A stretch of DNA of 13,796 bases from Flavobacterium psychrophilum (GTDB taxonomy: Bacteria; Bacteroidota; Bacteroidia; Flavobacteriales; Flavobacteriaceae). The stretch covers positions 1 to 13,796 of the forward strand of contig CAMCBB010000045.1 of NCBI GenBank assembly GCA_945872875.1. Reading direction: 5' to 3'. Position 1 is the first letter of the stretch, and each line of letters begins with the position of its first letter. The notes beneath the pieces are model-generated. The model did not search any database and was not told the origin of the DNA. It saw only the letters and a list, made by a program, of their open reading frames with translations. This document shows, in pieces, positions 1 to 7,832 of this stretch. Made by a program: the position numbers and the translations under genes.

Positions 1-1914
1 TATATTTCTACCAATTATGGAATTACCCTATTTGATTTAAACACCTTTGAATTTGGAGACACCTATTATATGGGGCCCGCTGGAAATTACATATCGGTAA
101 AACAAACTTGTATTACCAATGGTTTTATCTATGCTGCAACCCAAGGAAACACGACCGAAAGCGGTATTCGAAAAGTAAGCATTACCAATCAATTTTTAAA
201 CGATTACAATCAATGGATTGATATTTCTGGTTTTTATTGGGAAGGAATTACCGCTTTTAACAACCTAGTTTTTGCCGCACGATCGGATAATAAATTAATA
301 AAATACGACGGGACCAACTTCACTCAAGTTGCTCAATATTTTAATAAAATCGTTGACATTAGATCCTTTAATAATTATTTAATTGTTGCAACACTTAATG
401 AAGTATATGTGTATGACTCAAATATGACACAAGTTTTTTATTTGCAAAATACACAAGTCCCAAATGTTAACCCAACTTTTACTTGTGCCTCAATAATAAA
501 TAACAATGTATACATTGGCACAACCCAATATGGAGTGTTAACCACATCGATCCCAAATTCTAATGGCATAGATTTTTTACTTCCTAATGGTCCAATTAGC
601 AATAAGGTTTTTAGAGCTAAAAAGGCTCCTAGCAAATTATGGGTGACCTATGGAGCATACGACAACTCTGCTGTTCCAACTCCAGATGCATTGCCAAAAC
701 CAATTAGTACCTACAGCGCGCAAACCGGCTGGAGTGTAATTCCTTTTAGTGATTTACTTGGTGCAGTAACACTAACCGATGTAGTTCCAAATCCTAATGA
801 TGAAAATGAAGTTTATGTTTGTTCTTTTCAAAGTGGACTATTAAAAATAAAAAATGGCGCTTTTACTTTATTTAATGAATTGAGTTCCCCTCCAAATGGA
901 CCTGAAAGCCAACAATGGGTTCCAACAATTCCAAATTATATATCTGTTAGAATTAACGGGGCAACATTTGATGGAAAAAATAATTTATGGATGACCAATT
1001 CACTTGTAAATAAGCCCATAAAAGTTTTAAAATCAAACGCAACTTGGCAAACCTTTGATTTGGTGAGTCAAATGGAAAATCCGTATTATGAGAGTTTCGG
1101 AAAAATAGCAATTGATAAAAATGACACCAAATGGATTCCTTCCTTTAGAGGAAATGGATTAATGGCTTTTAATGAACGATACAATAATAAATTTTTAAAA
1201 ATTAAGACGGGGTCAGATGGTAATCTTCCAGCAATAAGCGTGCGTTGTGTGGCTGTAGATAATAAAAACCAGCTATGGATTGGAACCGCAAATGGGCTTC
1301 GTATCATTCCCTCGGTTGATACTTTTGTAACCGAAACCGAAATTCAAACGAAGTCGATTATCATCTTAGAAAATGATTTAGCTCAAGAATTGTTTTACGA
1401 TCAGTTTATTACGGATATTGCGGTTGATGGAGCAAACAAAAAATGGGTTTCCATAGCAGATTCAGGCGTGTATTTAGTCTCTTCAAATGGGCAAGAAACC
1501 ATTTACCGTTTTACAAAAGAAAACTCGCCTTTGCCTTCCAATAATATTAATGATATCGAAATTGATGGGGTTACTGGCGAAGTGTTTTTTGCAACCGATA
1601 AAGGACTTGTTTCTTTTAAAGGTACTTCTACCAATGCAAGCGGAGACTTAAATTCGGTTTATGTTTATCCAAATCCTGTTAGGCCAGAATATACCGGAAC
1701 AGTGAAAATTGCCAATTTAACCAATAAAGCAACAGTAAAAATAACCGACATTGAAGGTAATTTGGTTTATGAAACTACTTCCGATGGAGGAACTATAGAA
1801 TGGGATACGACTGCTTTTGGGAATTACAAAGTAGCTTCTGGCGTATATATGATTCTTGTTTCTGCTCAAGATGGGATAGAAACAACAATTAAAAAAGTAA
1901 TGATAATTCGATAA
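1..1914 (+). CDS. porZ: Type IX secretion system protein PorZ, 3' part (5' end outside window)
   Basis: The frame is open from base 1 and the first ATG (base 70) lies inside propeller sequence, so the gene starts upstream; 637 codons are visible. The visible part has repeated blades of the two-component-regulator propeller type (for example NQLWIGTANGLRII, KKWVSIADSGVYLV and EVFFATDKGLVSF). It ends in a beta-sandwich C-terminal domain from about visible residue 552 (VYVYPNPV, then VKITDIEGNLVYET, SGVYMILV and a basic end KKVMIIR), the type A sorting signal that sends proteins through the type IX system. In Porphyromonas gingivalis PorZ is a surface protein of two propellers plus such a domain; it works with PorU, PorV and PorQ in the complex that processes and attaches secreted cargo, and binds anionic LPS. 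Which sugar a flavobacterium would use is not known from this sequence. recO begins 5 bases after the stop, suggesting cotranscription. The alternative is another propeller protein with a sorting domain; length, domain order and the recO neighbour favour PorZ. Confidence 0.82.
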   Translation, partial: YISTNYGITLFDLNTFEFGDTYYMGPAGNYISVKQTCITNGFIYAATQGNTTESGIRKVSITNQFLNDYNQWIDISGFYWEGITAFNNLVFAARSDNKLIKYDGTNFTQVAQYFNKIVDIRSFNNYLIVATLNEVYVYDSNMTQVFYLQNTQVPNVNPTFTCASIINNNVYIGTTQYGVLTTSIPNSNGIDFLLPNGPISNKVFRAKKAPSKLWVTYGAYDNSAVPTPDALPKPISTYSAQTGWSVIPFSDLLGAVTLTDVVPNPNDENEVYVCSFQSGLLKIKNGAFTLFNELSSPPNGPESQQWVPTIPNYISVRINGATFDGKNNLWMTNSLVNKPIKVLKSNATWQTFDLVSQMENPYYESFGKIAIDKNDTKWIPSFRGNGLMAFNERYNNKFLKIKTGSDGNLPAISVRCVAVDNKNQLWIGTANGLRIIPSVDTFVTETEIQTKSIIILENDLAQELFYDQFITDIAVDGANKKWVSIADSGVYLVSSNGQETIYRFTKENSPLPSNNINDIEIDGVTGEVFFATDKGLVSFKGTSTNASGDLNSVYVYPNPVRPEYTGTVKIANLTNKATVKITDIEGNLVYETTSDGGTIEWDTTAFGNYKVASGVYMILVSAQDGIETTIKKVMIIR

Positions 1915-1919
1915 TTCCA

Positions 1920-2633
1920 ATGTTGGTAAAAACCAAAGCAATTGTACTTTCATCCTTAAAATACCAAGAAAAAAGCTTGATTGTGAAGTGCTTTACCCTA
2001 TCAGATGGTTTAAAAAGTTACTTTGTAGCAAGTGCCTATTCGGGTAAAAAGTCCAGCCAAAAAATAGCCTATTTTCAACCGCTTACTATTCTAGAAATTG
2101 AAGCCAATCATAAAAATAAAGGCACTTTAGAACATTTTAAAGACATCAAACTTGCCACTGCTTTTCAAACAATTAATACCGATGTAATTAAAAGTACTAT
2201 TGTAATATTTTTATCAGAAATGTTGCATCATAGCATTCAAGAAGAGGAAAAAAATGAAGATTTATTTACCTTTCTAGAAACGGCACTAACTTGGTTGGAT
2301 ACCCATGAAGAAACTTCTAATTTTCATTTAATATTACTCATAGAAATCACAAAATTTCTTGGATTTTATCCAGATACTTCTGATCTTGATGCTAAATTTT
2401 TCTCAATGGACGAAGGTGGTTTTACTATCTTTCAAGGAATTAATTGCCTTTCGGAACACGAGACTTCGTTGCTTAAAAAATTAGTTTCCTTGAAATTTGA
2501 ATCAAACCAAAAAATCTTCAACGGAATTGAACGTCAAATTCTCTTAAATATCCTTCTAAATTACTATTCAATTCACCTTGACGGATTTAAAAAACCAAAA
2601 TCTTTAGAGGTTCTAAAAGAAGTTTTTGCATAA
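1920..2633 (+). CDS. recO: DNA repair protein RecO
   Basis: The 237-residue product matches the usual RecO length of about 240. The N-terminus (MLVKTKAIVLSSLKYQEKSL) is the typical start of the RecO OB-fold domain, spanning about residues 1-80. The remainder is the helical domain, with a segment resembling the family around STIVIFLSEMLHHSIQEEE. RecO works in the RecFOR pathway: it anneals complementary strands and, with RecR, loads RecA onto SSB-coated single-stranded DNA at gaps. The four-cysteine zinc site found in some RecO proteins is absent; only two isolated cysteines are present. The ATG is 5 bases after the porZ stop with no Shine-Dalgarno sequence, and the next upstream in-frame codons lie within porZ, so this start is well fixed. 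An AT-rich hairpin follows 9 bases after the stop. No promoter is visible in the short gap, so transcription probably comes from upstream of porZ. Confidence 0.93.
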   Translation: MLVKTKAIVLSSLKYQEKSLIVKCFTLSDGLKSYFVASAYSGKKSSQKIAYFQPLTILEIEANHKNKGTLEHFKDIKLATAFQTINTDVIKSTIVIFLSEMLHHSIQEEEKNEDLFTFLETALTWLDTHEETSNFHLILLIEITKFLGFYPDTSDLDAKFFSMDEGGFTIFQGINCLSEHETSLLKKLVSLKFESNQKIFNGIERQILLNILLNYYSIHLDGFKKPKSLEVLKEVFA

Positions 2634-2642
2634 AAAACCGAT

Positions 2643-2667
2643 AATTTGAAAAAACTTTCAAATTTTT
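2643..2667 (+). terminator. Probable weak terminator after recO
   Basis: A perfect 9-base inverted repeat, AATTTGAAA / TTTCAAATT, encloses the loop AAAC and runs into a short T tract (TTTTT at 2663-2667, partly inside the stem). The stem is almost entirely A-T, so it is a weak intrinsic terminator at best. Its place between recO and the ileS promoter element fits an operon end. Confidence 0.5.
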
Positions 2668-2722
2668 AGCTAAAAGTAGGCGCTCTTTTGTCTATTTTTT
2701 ATTCTCTTTTATCAAAATTCCT

Positions 2723-2730
2723 TACTTTCG
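2723..2730 (+). promoter_or_regulatory. Candidate Bacteroidota -7 promoter element for ileS
   Basis: TACTTTCG matches the Bacteroidota -7 consensus TAnnTTTG at all but one position and is followed by CAA, as often seen in flavobacterial promoters. A transcript starting about 4 bases downstream would have a leader of about 22 bases before the ileS ATG at 2757. No clear TTTG -33 element lies 17-23 bases upstream; only a T-rich stretch does, so this is tentative. Confidence 0.45.
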
Positions 2731-2756
2731 CAATTCGATTTTTAGCAACCAAAATA

Positions 2757-5700
2757 ATGAGCACAAAATTTACGGAATATAAAGGACTTGACTTGCCAAC
2801 AGTGGCATCTGAAGTACTAAAATTTTGGAAAGAAAAAAACATCTTTGAACAATCGGTAACTTCTAGAGAAGGTAGCACTCCTTATGTTTTCTTTGAAGGA
2901 CCACCATCGGCAAACGGATTACCTGGAATTCACCACGTAATGGCGCGTGCTATTAAAGATATTTTTTGCCGTTATAAAACTCAAAAAGGCTTTCAAGTGA
3001 AGCGAAAAGCGGGTTGGGATACGCATGGTTTGCCAGTTGAATTAGGTACCGAAAAAGAATTAGGCATCACCAAAGAAGACATTGGAAAAACAATTTCAGT
3101 TGAGCAATACAACGAAGCATGTAAGAAAACCGTTATGCGCTACACCGATGTTTGGAATGACCTTACCGAAAAAATGGGTTATTGGGTAGATATGGAAGAT
3201 CCGTATGTAACCTACAAATCCAAATACATGGAAAGCGTTTGGTGGTTGCTGAAACAAATTTATAACAAAGATTTACTATACAAAGGCTACACCATTCAGC
3301 CGTACTCTCCAAAAGCAGGTACTGGATTATCTTCTCATGAAGTAAACCAACCAGGAAGTTACCGAGATGTTACTGATACCACAGTCGTTGCTCAGTTTCT
3401 AACAAAAACCGATACTTTACCAAGCTTTTTACAAGAATTTGGAACTGTTCATATTTTAGCTTGGACGACCACTCCTTGGACTTTACCAAGTAATACTGCG
3501 TTAACTGTTGGACCAAAAATTGAGTATGTTTTAGTTAAAACTTTTAACCAATATACTTTCCTTCCGGTTAATGTGATTTTGGCGAAAAATTTAGTTGGAA
3601 AACAATTTGGAAAAACCTTTTTCGAATCTTCAGAGTCTTCCGATTTTGAAAATTTTAAAGAAGGAGATAAAAAAATACCCTATCAAATTCTTGCCGAATG
3701 CAAGGGTGCCGATTTAGTGGGAATTCTATACGAACAATTGATGCCATTGGCGTTGCCTTATCAAAATCCGGAGAATGCTTTTAGAGTAATTTTGGGAGAT
3801 TTCGTAACTACCGAAGACGGAACCGGAATTGTACATACTGCCCCAACTTTTGGAGCTGATGATGCTAAAGTTGCCAAAGAAGCAACTCCAGAAGTACCGC
3901 CAATGTTGGTTTTAGATGAAAACGGAAATGCTGTTCCATTAGTAGATTTACAAGGGAAATTTATTCAAGACCTAGGAGACTATTCTGGCAAATACGTTAA
4001 AAACGAATATTATAATGATGGGGAAGCTCCGGAGCGTTCTGCCGATGTAGAAATTGCCATTCAATTAAAAGAAGAAAATAAGGCTTTCAAAGTCGAAAAA
4101 TACGTACACAGTTACCCGCATTGTTGGAGAACAGACAAACCAATTTTATACTATCCGCTTGATTCTTGGTTCATCAAAGTTACCGATATCAAAGATAGAA
4201 TGTTCGACCTGAATGAAACAATCAACTGGAAGCCAAAAGCAACAGGAGAAGGTCGTTTTGGAAATTGGTTAAAAAATGCCAACGATTGGAATTTATCGCG
4301 CTCTAGATATTGGGGAATTCCATTACCAATATGGCGAACCGAAGACGGAACAGAAGAATTGCTAATTGGTTCTGTAGAAGAATTGTATTCAGAAATTGAA
4401 AAATCAATCGCTGCTGGATTCCAAAAAGAAAATCCGTTTAAAGGATTTCAAGTTGGAAACATGAGCGAAGAAAACTACGATTTAGTCGATTTACACAAAA
4501 ATGTAGTTGACAATATTGCATTGGTTTCGCCTTCTGGAAAAGTAATGAAACGCGAATTAGACTTAATTGATGTTTGGTTTGATTCGGGGGCTATGCCTTA
4601 TGCACAATGGCATTATCCATTTGAAAATAAAGATTTAATTGACGAAAATAAAGCGTTCCCTGCCGATTTTATTGCGGAGGGAGTAGACCAAACTCGTGGT
4701 TGGTTTTATACTTTACATGCTATTTCAACTTTAGTATTTGATAAAACAGCCTATAAAAATGTAGTTTCTAATGGTTTAGTTTTAGACAAAAACGGACAAA
4801 AAATGTCCAAACGATTAGGAAATGCTATTGATCCATTTGAAACATTATCCGAGTATGGCCCAGATGCTACGCGTTGGTATATGATTTCGAATGCCAATCC
4901 TTGGGACAACTTAAAATTTGATTTAGAAGGAATTGCAGAGGTTAGAAGAAAATTCTTCGGGACTTTATACAATACCTATTCGTTTTTTAGTTTGTATGCC
5001 AATATTGATGGTTTCAATCATTCGGAGCCTGAAGTTCCATTGAATGAAAGACCCGAAATAGACCGTTGGATTTTATCCGAATTACATACTTTGATTAAAG
5101 ATGTAGATGGTTATTATGAAGAATACGAACCAACTAAAGCGGCAAGAGCGATATCTGACTTTGTACAAGAAAATTTAAGTAATTGGTATGTGCGTTTATG
5201 CAGAAGAAGATTCTGGAAAGGCGAATACGGCACCGATAAAATTGCTGCGTATCAAACCTTATTTACTTGTTTGTTAAATGTGGCCAAACTCTCTGCTCCT
5301 ATTGCGCCATTCTTCATGGATAAACTTTACAAAGATTTAACGCAAGCAACACAATTAGAAGATTTTGACAGTGTACATTTGGCGAAATTTCCGGTTTCCG
5401 TTGAAAACTTTGTTGATAAATCATTGGAAAGCAGAATGATGAAAGCGCAAACCGTTTCTTCGTTAGTTTTATCACTTCGAAAAAAGGAAATGATTAAAGT
5501 GCGTCAACCGTTGCAAAAGGTTATCATTCCTATACTTGACAACAATCAACGTGCTGAAATTGAGGCGGTTTCTGATTTGATTAAAGCGGAAGTTAATGTG
5601 AAAGAAATCGAATTATTAGACGATGCTTCGGGGATATTAGTGAAACAAATTAAACCAAATTTCAAGGCTTTAGGACCTCAATTTGGAAAAGATATGGGCT

Positions 5701-6158
5701 TGATTGCCAAAGAGATACAAGGTTTTTCGGCAGAACAAATTAATAAATTGGATGCCACAGGAGAACTAAGTATTGAAATATCAGGAAAAAGTATAATTTT
5801 AACATCCCAAGATGTAGAAATAACTTCTCAGGATATACCAGGATGGTTAGTTGCTAATGCAAACGGAATTACAGTAGCTTTAGACATTACGATTTCTGAG
5901 GAATTAAAACAAGAAGGGATTGCAAGGGAATTGGTTAACCGAATTCAGAATATTAGAAAAGATTCTGGATTAGAAGTTACCGATAAGATTAAAGTTCAAA
6001 TTCAGCAACAAGACGAATTAGAGCAAGCGATAAAAAACAATGAAGCATACATTATGTCGGAAACATTGACCAAAGAGCTGCAATTTGTAGCTTCCGTTTC
6101 AGAGGGCATAGAAATAGAATTTGACGATATAAAAACAAAAATATTAATTTCAAAATAG
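2757..6158 (+). CDS. ileS: Isoleucyl-tRNA synthetase, IleRS2 (eukaryote-like) type with GIHH signature
   Basis: This is a class Ia aminoacyl-tRNA synthetase of 1133 residues that charges tRNA-Ile with isoleucine in the cytosol. Visible elements in order: the active-site signature region EGPPSANGLPGIHH (about residues 47-60); the CP1 editing domain with WTTTPWTLPSNTAL (about 234-247) and GTGIVHTAPTFGADD (about 355-369), which hydrolyses mischarged Val-tRNA; WFDSGAMPYAQWH (about 605-617); KMSKR at 682-686; then the anticodon-binding helical domain and a long C-terminal extension of the IleRS2 type (IARELVNRIQNIRKDSG). The first signature reads G57-I58-H59-H60 rather than HxGH, with first and third positions exchanged. 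The start is the ATG at 2757 (MSTKFTEYKG). An in-frame TTG at 2688 would add 23 hydrophobic residues unlike the family and lies upstream of the candidate promoter. The dksA-like gene begins 7 bases after the stop, so the two are probably cotranscribed. Length, editing motifs and KMSKR make IleRS certain; ValRS and LeuRS are excluded by the overall pattern. Confidence 0.97.
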   Translation: MSTKFTEYKGLDLPTVASEVLKFWKEKNIFEQSVTSREGSTPYVFFEGPPSANGLPGIHHVMARAIKDIFCRYKTQKGFQVKRKAGWDTHGLPVELGTEKELGITKEDIGKTISVEQYNEACKKTVMRYTDVWNDLTEKMGYWVDMEDPYVTYKSKYMESVWWLLKQIYNKDLLYKGYTIQPYSPKAGTGLSSHEVNQPGSYRDVTDTTVVAQFLTKTDTLPSFLQEFGTVHILAWTTTPWTLPSNTALTVGPKIEYVLVKTFNQYTFLPVNVILAKNLVGKQFGKTFFESSESSDFENFKEGDKKIPYQILAECKGADLVGILYEQLMPLALPYQNPENAFRVILGDFVTTEDGTGIVHTAPTFGADDAKVAKEATPEVPPMLVLDENGNAVPLVDLQGKFIQDLGDYSGKYVKNEYYNDGEAPERSADVEIAIQLKEENKAFKVEKYVHSYPHCWRTDKPILYYPLDSWFIKVTDIKDRMFDLNETINWKPKATGEGRFGNWLKNANDWNLSRSRYWGIPLPIWRTEDGTEELLIGSVEELYSEIEKSIAAGFQKENPFKGFQVGNMSEENYDLVDLHKNVVDNIALVSPSGKVMKRELDLIDVWFDSGAMPYAQWHYPFENKDLIDENKAFPADFIAEGVDQTRGWFYTLHAISTLVFDKTAYKNVVSNGLVLDKNGQKMSKRLGNAIDPFETLSEYGPDATRWYMISNANPWDNLKFDLEGIAEVRRKFFGTLYNTYSFFSLYANIDGFNHSEPEVPLNERPEIDRWILSELHTLIKDVDGYYEEYEPTKAARAISDFVQENLSNWYVRLCRRRFWKGEYGTDKIAAYQTLFTCLLNVAKLSAPIAPFFMDKLYKDLTQATQLEDFDSVHLAKFPVSVENFVDKSLESRMMKAQTVSSLVLSLRKKEMIKVRQPLQKVIIPILDNNQRAEIEAVSDLIKAEVNVKEIELLDDASGILVKQIKPNFKALGPQFGKDMGLIAKEIQGFSAEQINKLDATGELSIEISGKSIILTSQDVEITSQDIPGWLVANANGITVALDITISEELKQEGIARELVNRIQNIRKDSGLEVTDKIKVQIQQQDELEQAIKNNEAYIMSETLTKELQFVASVSEGIEIEFDDIKTKILISK

Positions 6159-6165
6159 AGCAAAG

Positions 6166-6546
6166 ATGACAGATGAAAAAATGAGATACTCTGATGCCGA
6201 TTTGGCAGAGTTCAAAGAAATTATTCTAAGCAAAATAGAAAAAGCACAAACTGATTTAGAATTAATCAAAAGTGCTTACATGAATGATTTAAATAATGGT
6301 ACCGATGACACCTCGCCTACTTTTAAAGCATTTGAAGAAGGAAGTGAAACGATGAGTAAAGAAGCGAATTCTCAATTGGCAATTCGTCAAGAGAAGTTTA
6401 TTCGTGATTTAAAAAATGCACTTTTCCGTGTTGAAAATAAAACCTACGGAATTTGTAAAGTAACCGGAAAACTAATTGGAAAAGAGCGTTTAAAAATAGT
6501 TCCTCATGCTACAATGAGCATTGAAGCTAAAAATTTACAACGCTAA
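6166..6546 (+). CDS. DksA/TraR-family RNA polymerase-binding regulator lacking the zinc cysteines
   Basis: The 126-residue protein has the DksA layout: a long helical hairpin (about residues 10-92, rich in Lys, Glu, Ala and Leu) followed by the C-terminal finger region YGICKVTGKLIGKERL...PHATMSIEAK. DksA proteins bind in the secondary channel of RNA polymerase and, with ppGpp, retune transcription in starvation. The four zinc-binding cysteines of classical DksA correspond here to C97, T100, S118 and A121, with identical spacing (3, 18, 3). Only one cysteine remains, so a structural zinc ion is unlikely, while the fold-defining residues around it are kept. The DxxDxA motif at the coiled-coil tip of E. 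coli DksA is not evident; the tip region here reads GTDDTSPTFKAFEEG. The gene follows ileS by 7 bases and is closed by a strong terminator. ATG 6166 is used; M6 (6181) is a possible alternative. Family assignment is firm; whether it has DksA activity is inference. Confidence 0.85.
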   Translation: MTDEKMRYSDADLAEFKEIILSKIEKAQTDLELIKSAYMNDLNNGTDDTSPTFKAFEEGSETMSKEANSQLAIRQEKFIRDLKNALFRVENKTYGICKVTGKLIGKERLKIVPHATMSIEAKNLQR

Positions 6547-6566
6547 TAATCTGATTTCAAAAATTT

Positions 6567-6594
6567 AAACGCTCTTATTGGAGCGTTTTTTTTT
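6567..6594 (+). terminator. Intrinsic terminator after the ileS-dksA-like operon
   Basis: A perfect 8-base stem AAACGCTC / GAGCGTTT with loop TTATTG is followed by an unbroken T tract to 6594. It lies 20 bases after the stop of the dksA-like gene and before the lspA promoter element, so it separates the two transcription units. Confidence 0.9.
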
Positions 6595-6607
6595 GGAAAA
6601 ATAATAC

Positions 6608-6615
6608 TACTTTTG
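6608..6615 (+). promoter_or_regulatory. Bacteroidota -7 promoter element for lspA
   Basis: TACTTTTG is a perfect match to TAnnTTTG and is followed by CA. The predicted transcript start is about 15 bases before the lspA ATG. The region where a -33 TTTG would fall overlaps the T tract of the preceding terminator (TTTT around 6586-6590), so only the -7 part is clear. Confidence 0.65.
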
Positions 6616-6634
6616 CAGCAATAAAAACTGAAAA

Positions 6635-7237
6635 ATGAAACTAAGAAATTCGGCGCTACTCATCATTTTAATCTTACTAATTGATCAATGGTCAAAGATG
6701 TTTGTAAAAACACATTTTGTTTTGGGCGAACAAGTCGAAGTTTTTAAATGGTTTAAAATATTATTTATAGAAAACGAAGGGATGGCTTGGGGAACAGAAA
6801 TCCCTGGTGAATACGGAAAATTATTCTTAACAGTTTTCCGAATTTTTGCGGTTGGTGCTATTGGATATTGGCTTTGTGATGCAACAAGAAAAAAAAGATC
6901 TACCTACTTAATTGTTGCCATTTGTTTGATTTTTGCAGGGGCATTTGGAAATATTATCGATTCTGTTTTTTACGGAGTAATGTTTGACGATAGCCACCAT
7001 AATTTAGCAACTTATTTCTCAAATAAACCTTATGGGGCATTATTTCATGGCAAAGTAGTAGATATGTTCTACTTTCCATTTATTGAAGATTATATGATGC
7101 CAAGTTGGGTTCCTATTATAGGAGGAAAACAAATCACTTTCTTCAATGCCATTTTTAATGTGGCCGATTTTGCTATTTCTACCGGAGTTGGAATCTTGAT
7201 TTTCTTCAACAAAAAAGCGTTTGCGCATTCAAAATAA
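6635..7237 (+). CDS. lspA: Lipoprotein signal peptidase (signal peptidase II)
   Basis: The 200-residue inner-membrane aspartic protease cleaves signal peptides of diacylglyceryl-modified prolipoproteins just before the lipidated cysteine. Four hydrophobic segments are visible (about residues 5-22, 63-81, 90-108 and 170-192). The family motifs are present: D17 in the first segment, IENEGMAWG (45-53), GNIIDS with catalytic D109, and FNVADF with catalytic D178. The catalytic box has Ser110 where GNxxDR enzymes have Arg. A roughly 60-residue stretch between the two catalytic Asp (including HGKVVDMFYFPF and a GGK loop) is longer than in the E. coli enzyme of about 164 residues, which accounts for the greater length and is common in Bacteroidota LspA. 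ATG 6635 follows a TAnnTTTG element by about 20 bases. Enterobacteria also place lspA directly after ileS; here a dksA-like gene and a terminator lie between. The gene converges on the next one with a 7-base gap. Confidence 0.95.
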   Translation: MKLRNSALLIILILLIDQWSKMFVKTHFVLGEQVEVFKWFKILFIENEGMAWGTEIPGEYGKLFLTVFRIFAVGAIGYWLCDATRKKRSTYLIVAICLIFAGAFGNIIDSVFYGVMFDDSHHNLATYFSNKPYGALFHGKVVDMFYFPFIEDYMMPSWVPIIGGKQITFFNAIFNVADFAISTGVGILIFFNKKAFAHSK

Positions 7238-7244
7238 TTCCAAT

Positions 7245-7808
7245 TTAGAATTCATAAATTCTACCTGGAGTTACGCAATAATCTAAGGAAACATCTATAT
7301 CTGAAGTATCTTCAATAATTGGCTCTGCATCAAATAAAGACAAGCCTATTTTTATAGTTCCGGGTTGGCATTCTGATAAAAAAGTATCGTAAAATCCTTT
7401 GCCATAACCCACTCGATTACCTTTACTGTCAAAGGCCAATAAAGGCACACAAACTACTTCAATTTTTGAAATAGGAACTTCTATTCCGTCAACAGGTTCA
7501 GGGATATTATAAGCGTTTTTCATAAATTTGGTGTTGTCTGTAAGAAGATAATGCGTCATTTTATGGGTAGCAAAATCACTTTTAGAAACCACTACTTCTT
7601 TATCTTTTCCAACTAAAACATGCAGAAGGAACTCTGTGTCAATTTCTTTTTGATCCGAAATAGTTAAAAATAAATGAAAGTAGGTTTTATCCCAAATATC
7701 TAAAGAAAGTATCTGATTGGCAATAGCCAAACTTTGAGATTCTATAAAATCCGAAGATAATTCAGCTCGTAACGCTTTATACTTTTTTCTTAATTCGCTT
7801 TTAAACAT
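7245..7808 (-). CDS. 5-formyltetrahydrofolate cyclo-ligase (methenyl-THF synthetase)
   Basis: The 187-residue cytosolic enzyme converts 5-formyltetrahydrofolate to 5,10-methenyltetrahydrofolate using ATP, returning a dead-end folate to the one-carbon pool. The N-terminus MFKSELRKKYKALRAELS is typical of the family. The hallmark stretch VPLLAFDSKGNRVGYGKGFYD at about residues 121-141 carries the nucleotide- and folate-binding Gly/Lys/Tyr residues. It is followed by the strand IGLSLFDAE and a C-terminal VTPGRIYEF like the usual TP-x-R/G ending. Length agrees with the family (about 180-200). The gene is convergent with lspA and divergent from uvrC; 93 bases separate its start from the chosen uvrC start. 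E. coli names it ygfA (fau), but no standard symbol is assigned here. The ATG at 7806-7808 fits family N-termini and lies very near a possible promoter, leaving little or no leader. Confidence 0.93.
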   Translation of the reverse strand: MFKSELRKKYKALRAELSSDFIESQSLAIANQILSLDIWDKTYFHLFLTISDQKEIDTEFLLHVLVGKDKEVVVSKSDFATHKMTHYLLTDNTKFMKNAYNIPEPVDGIEVPISKIEVVCVPLLAFDSKGNRVGYGKGFYDTFLSECQPGTIKIGLSLFDAEPIIEDTSDIDVSLDYCVTPGRIYEF

Positions 7809-7812
7809 AAAG

Positions 7813-7820
7813 TAAATATA
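7813..7820 (-). promoter_or_regulatory. Possible -7 element for the cyclo-ligase gene
   Basis: On the minus strand the sequence reads TATATTTA, one mismatch from TAnnTTTG, and ends 4 bases before the start codon. If used, transcription would begin at or almost at the ATG. No TTTG lies at the right -33 distance, so this is weak. Confidence 0.25.
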
Positions 7821-7832
7821 GAAAAAAATCGA

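Noticed and set aside
438..1953. Minus-strand open frames inside porZ and similar ones inside ileS, lspA, uvrC and the permease
   Set aside because: They lie opposite well-supported genes, have no family features and look like antisense shadows.
2688..2756. In-frame upstream extension of ileS from a TTG
   Set aside because: The 23 added residues are hydrophobic and unlike IleRS N-termini, TTG is a rare start, and the stretch holds the candidate promoter; ATG 2757 gives a normal start.
7236..7252. AATTC / GAATT inverted repeat between convergent lspA and the cyclo-ligase gene
   Set aside because: The stem is only five A/T-rich pairs and overlaps both coding ends, with no T tract; it is not a credible bidirectional terminator.
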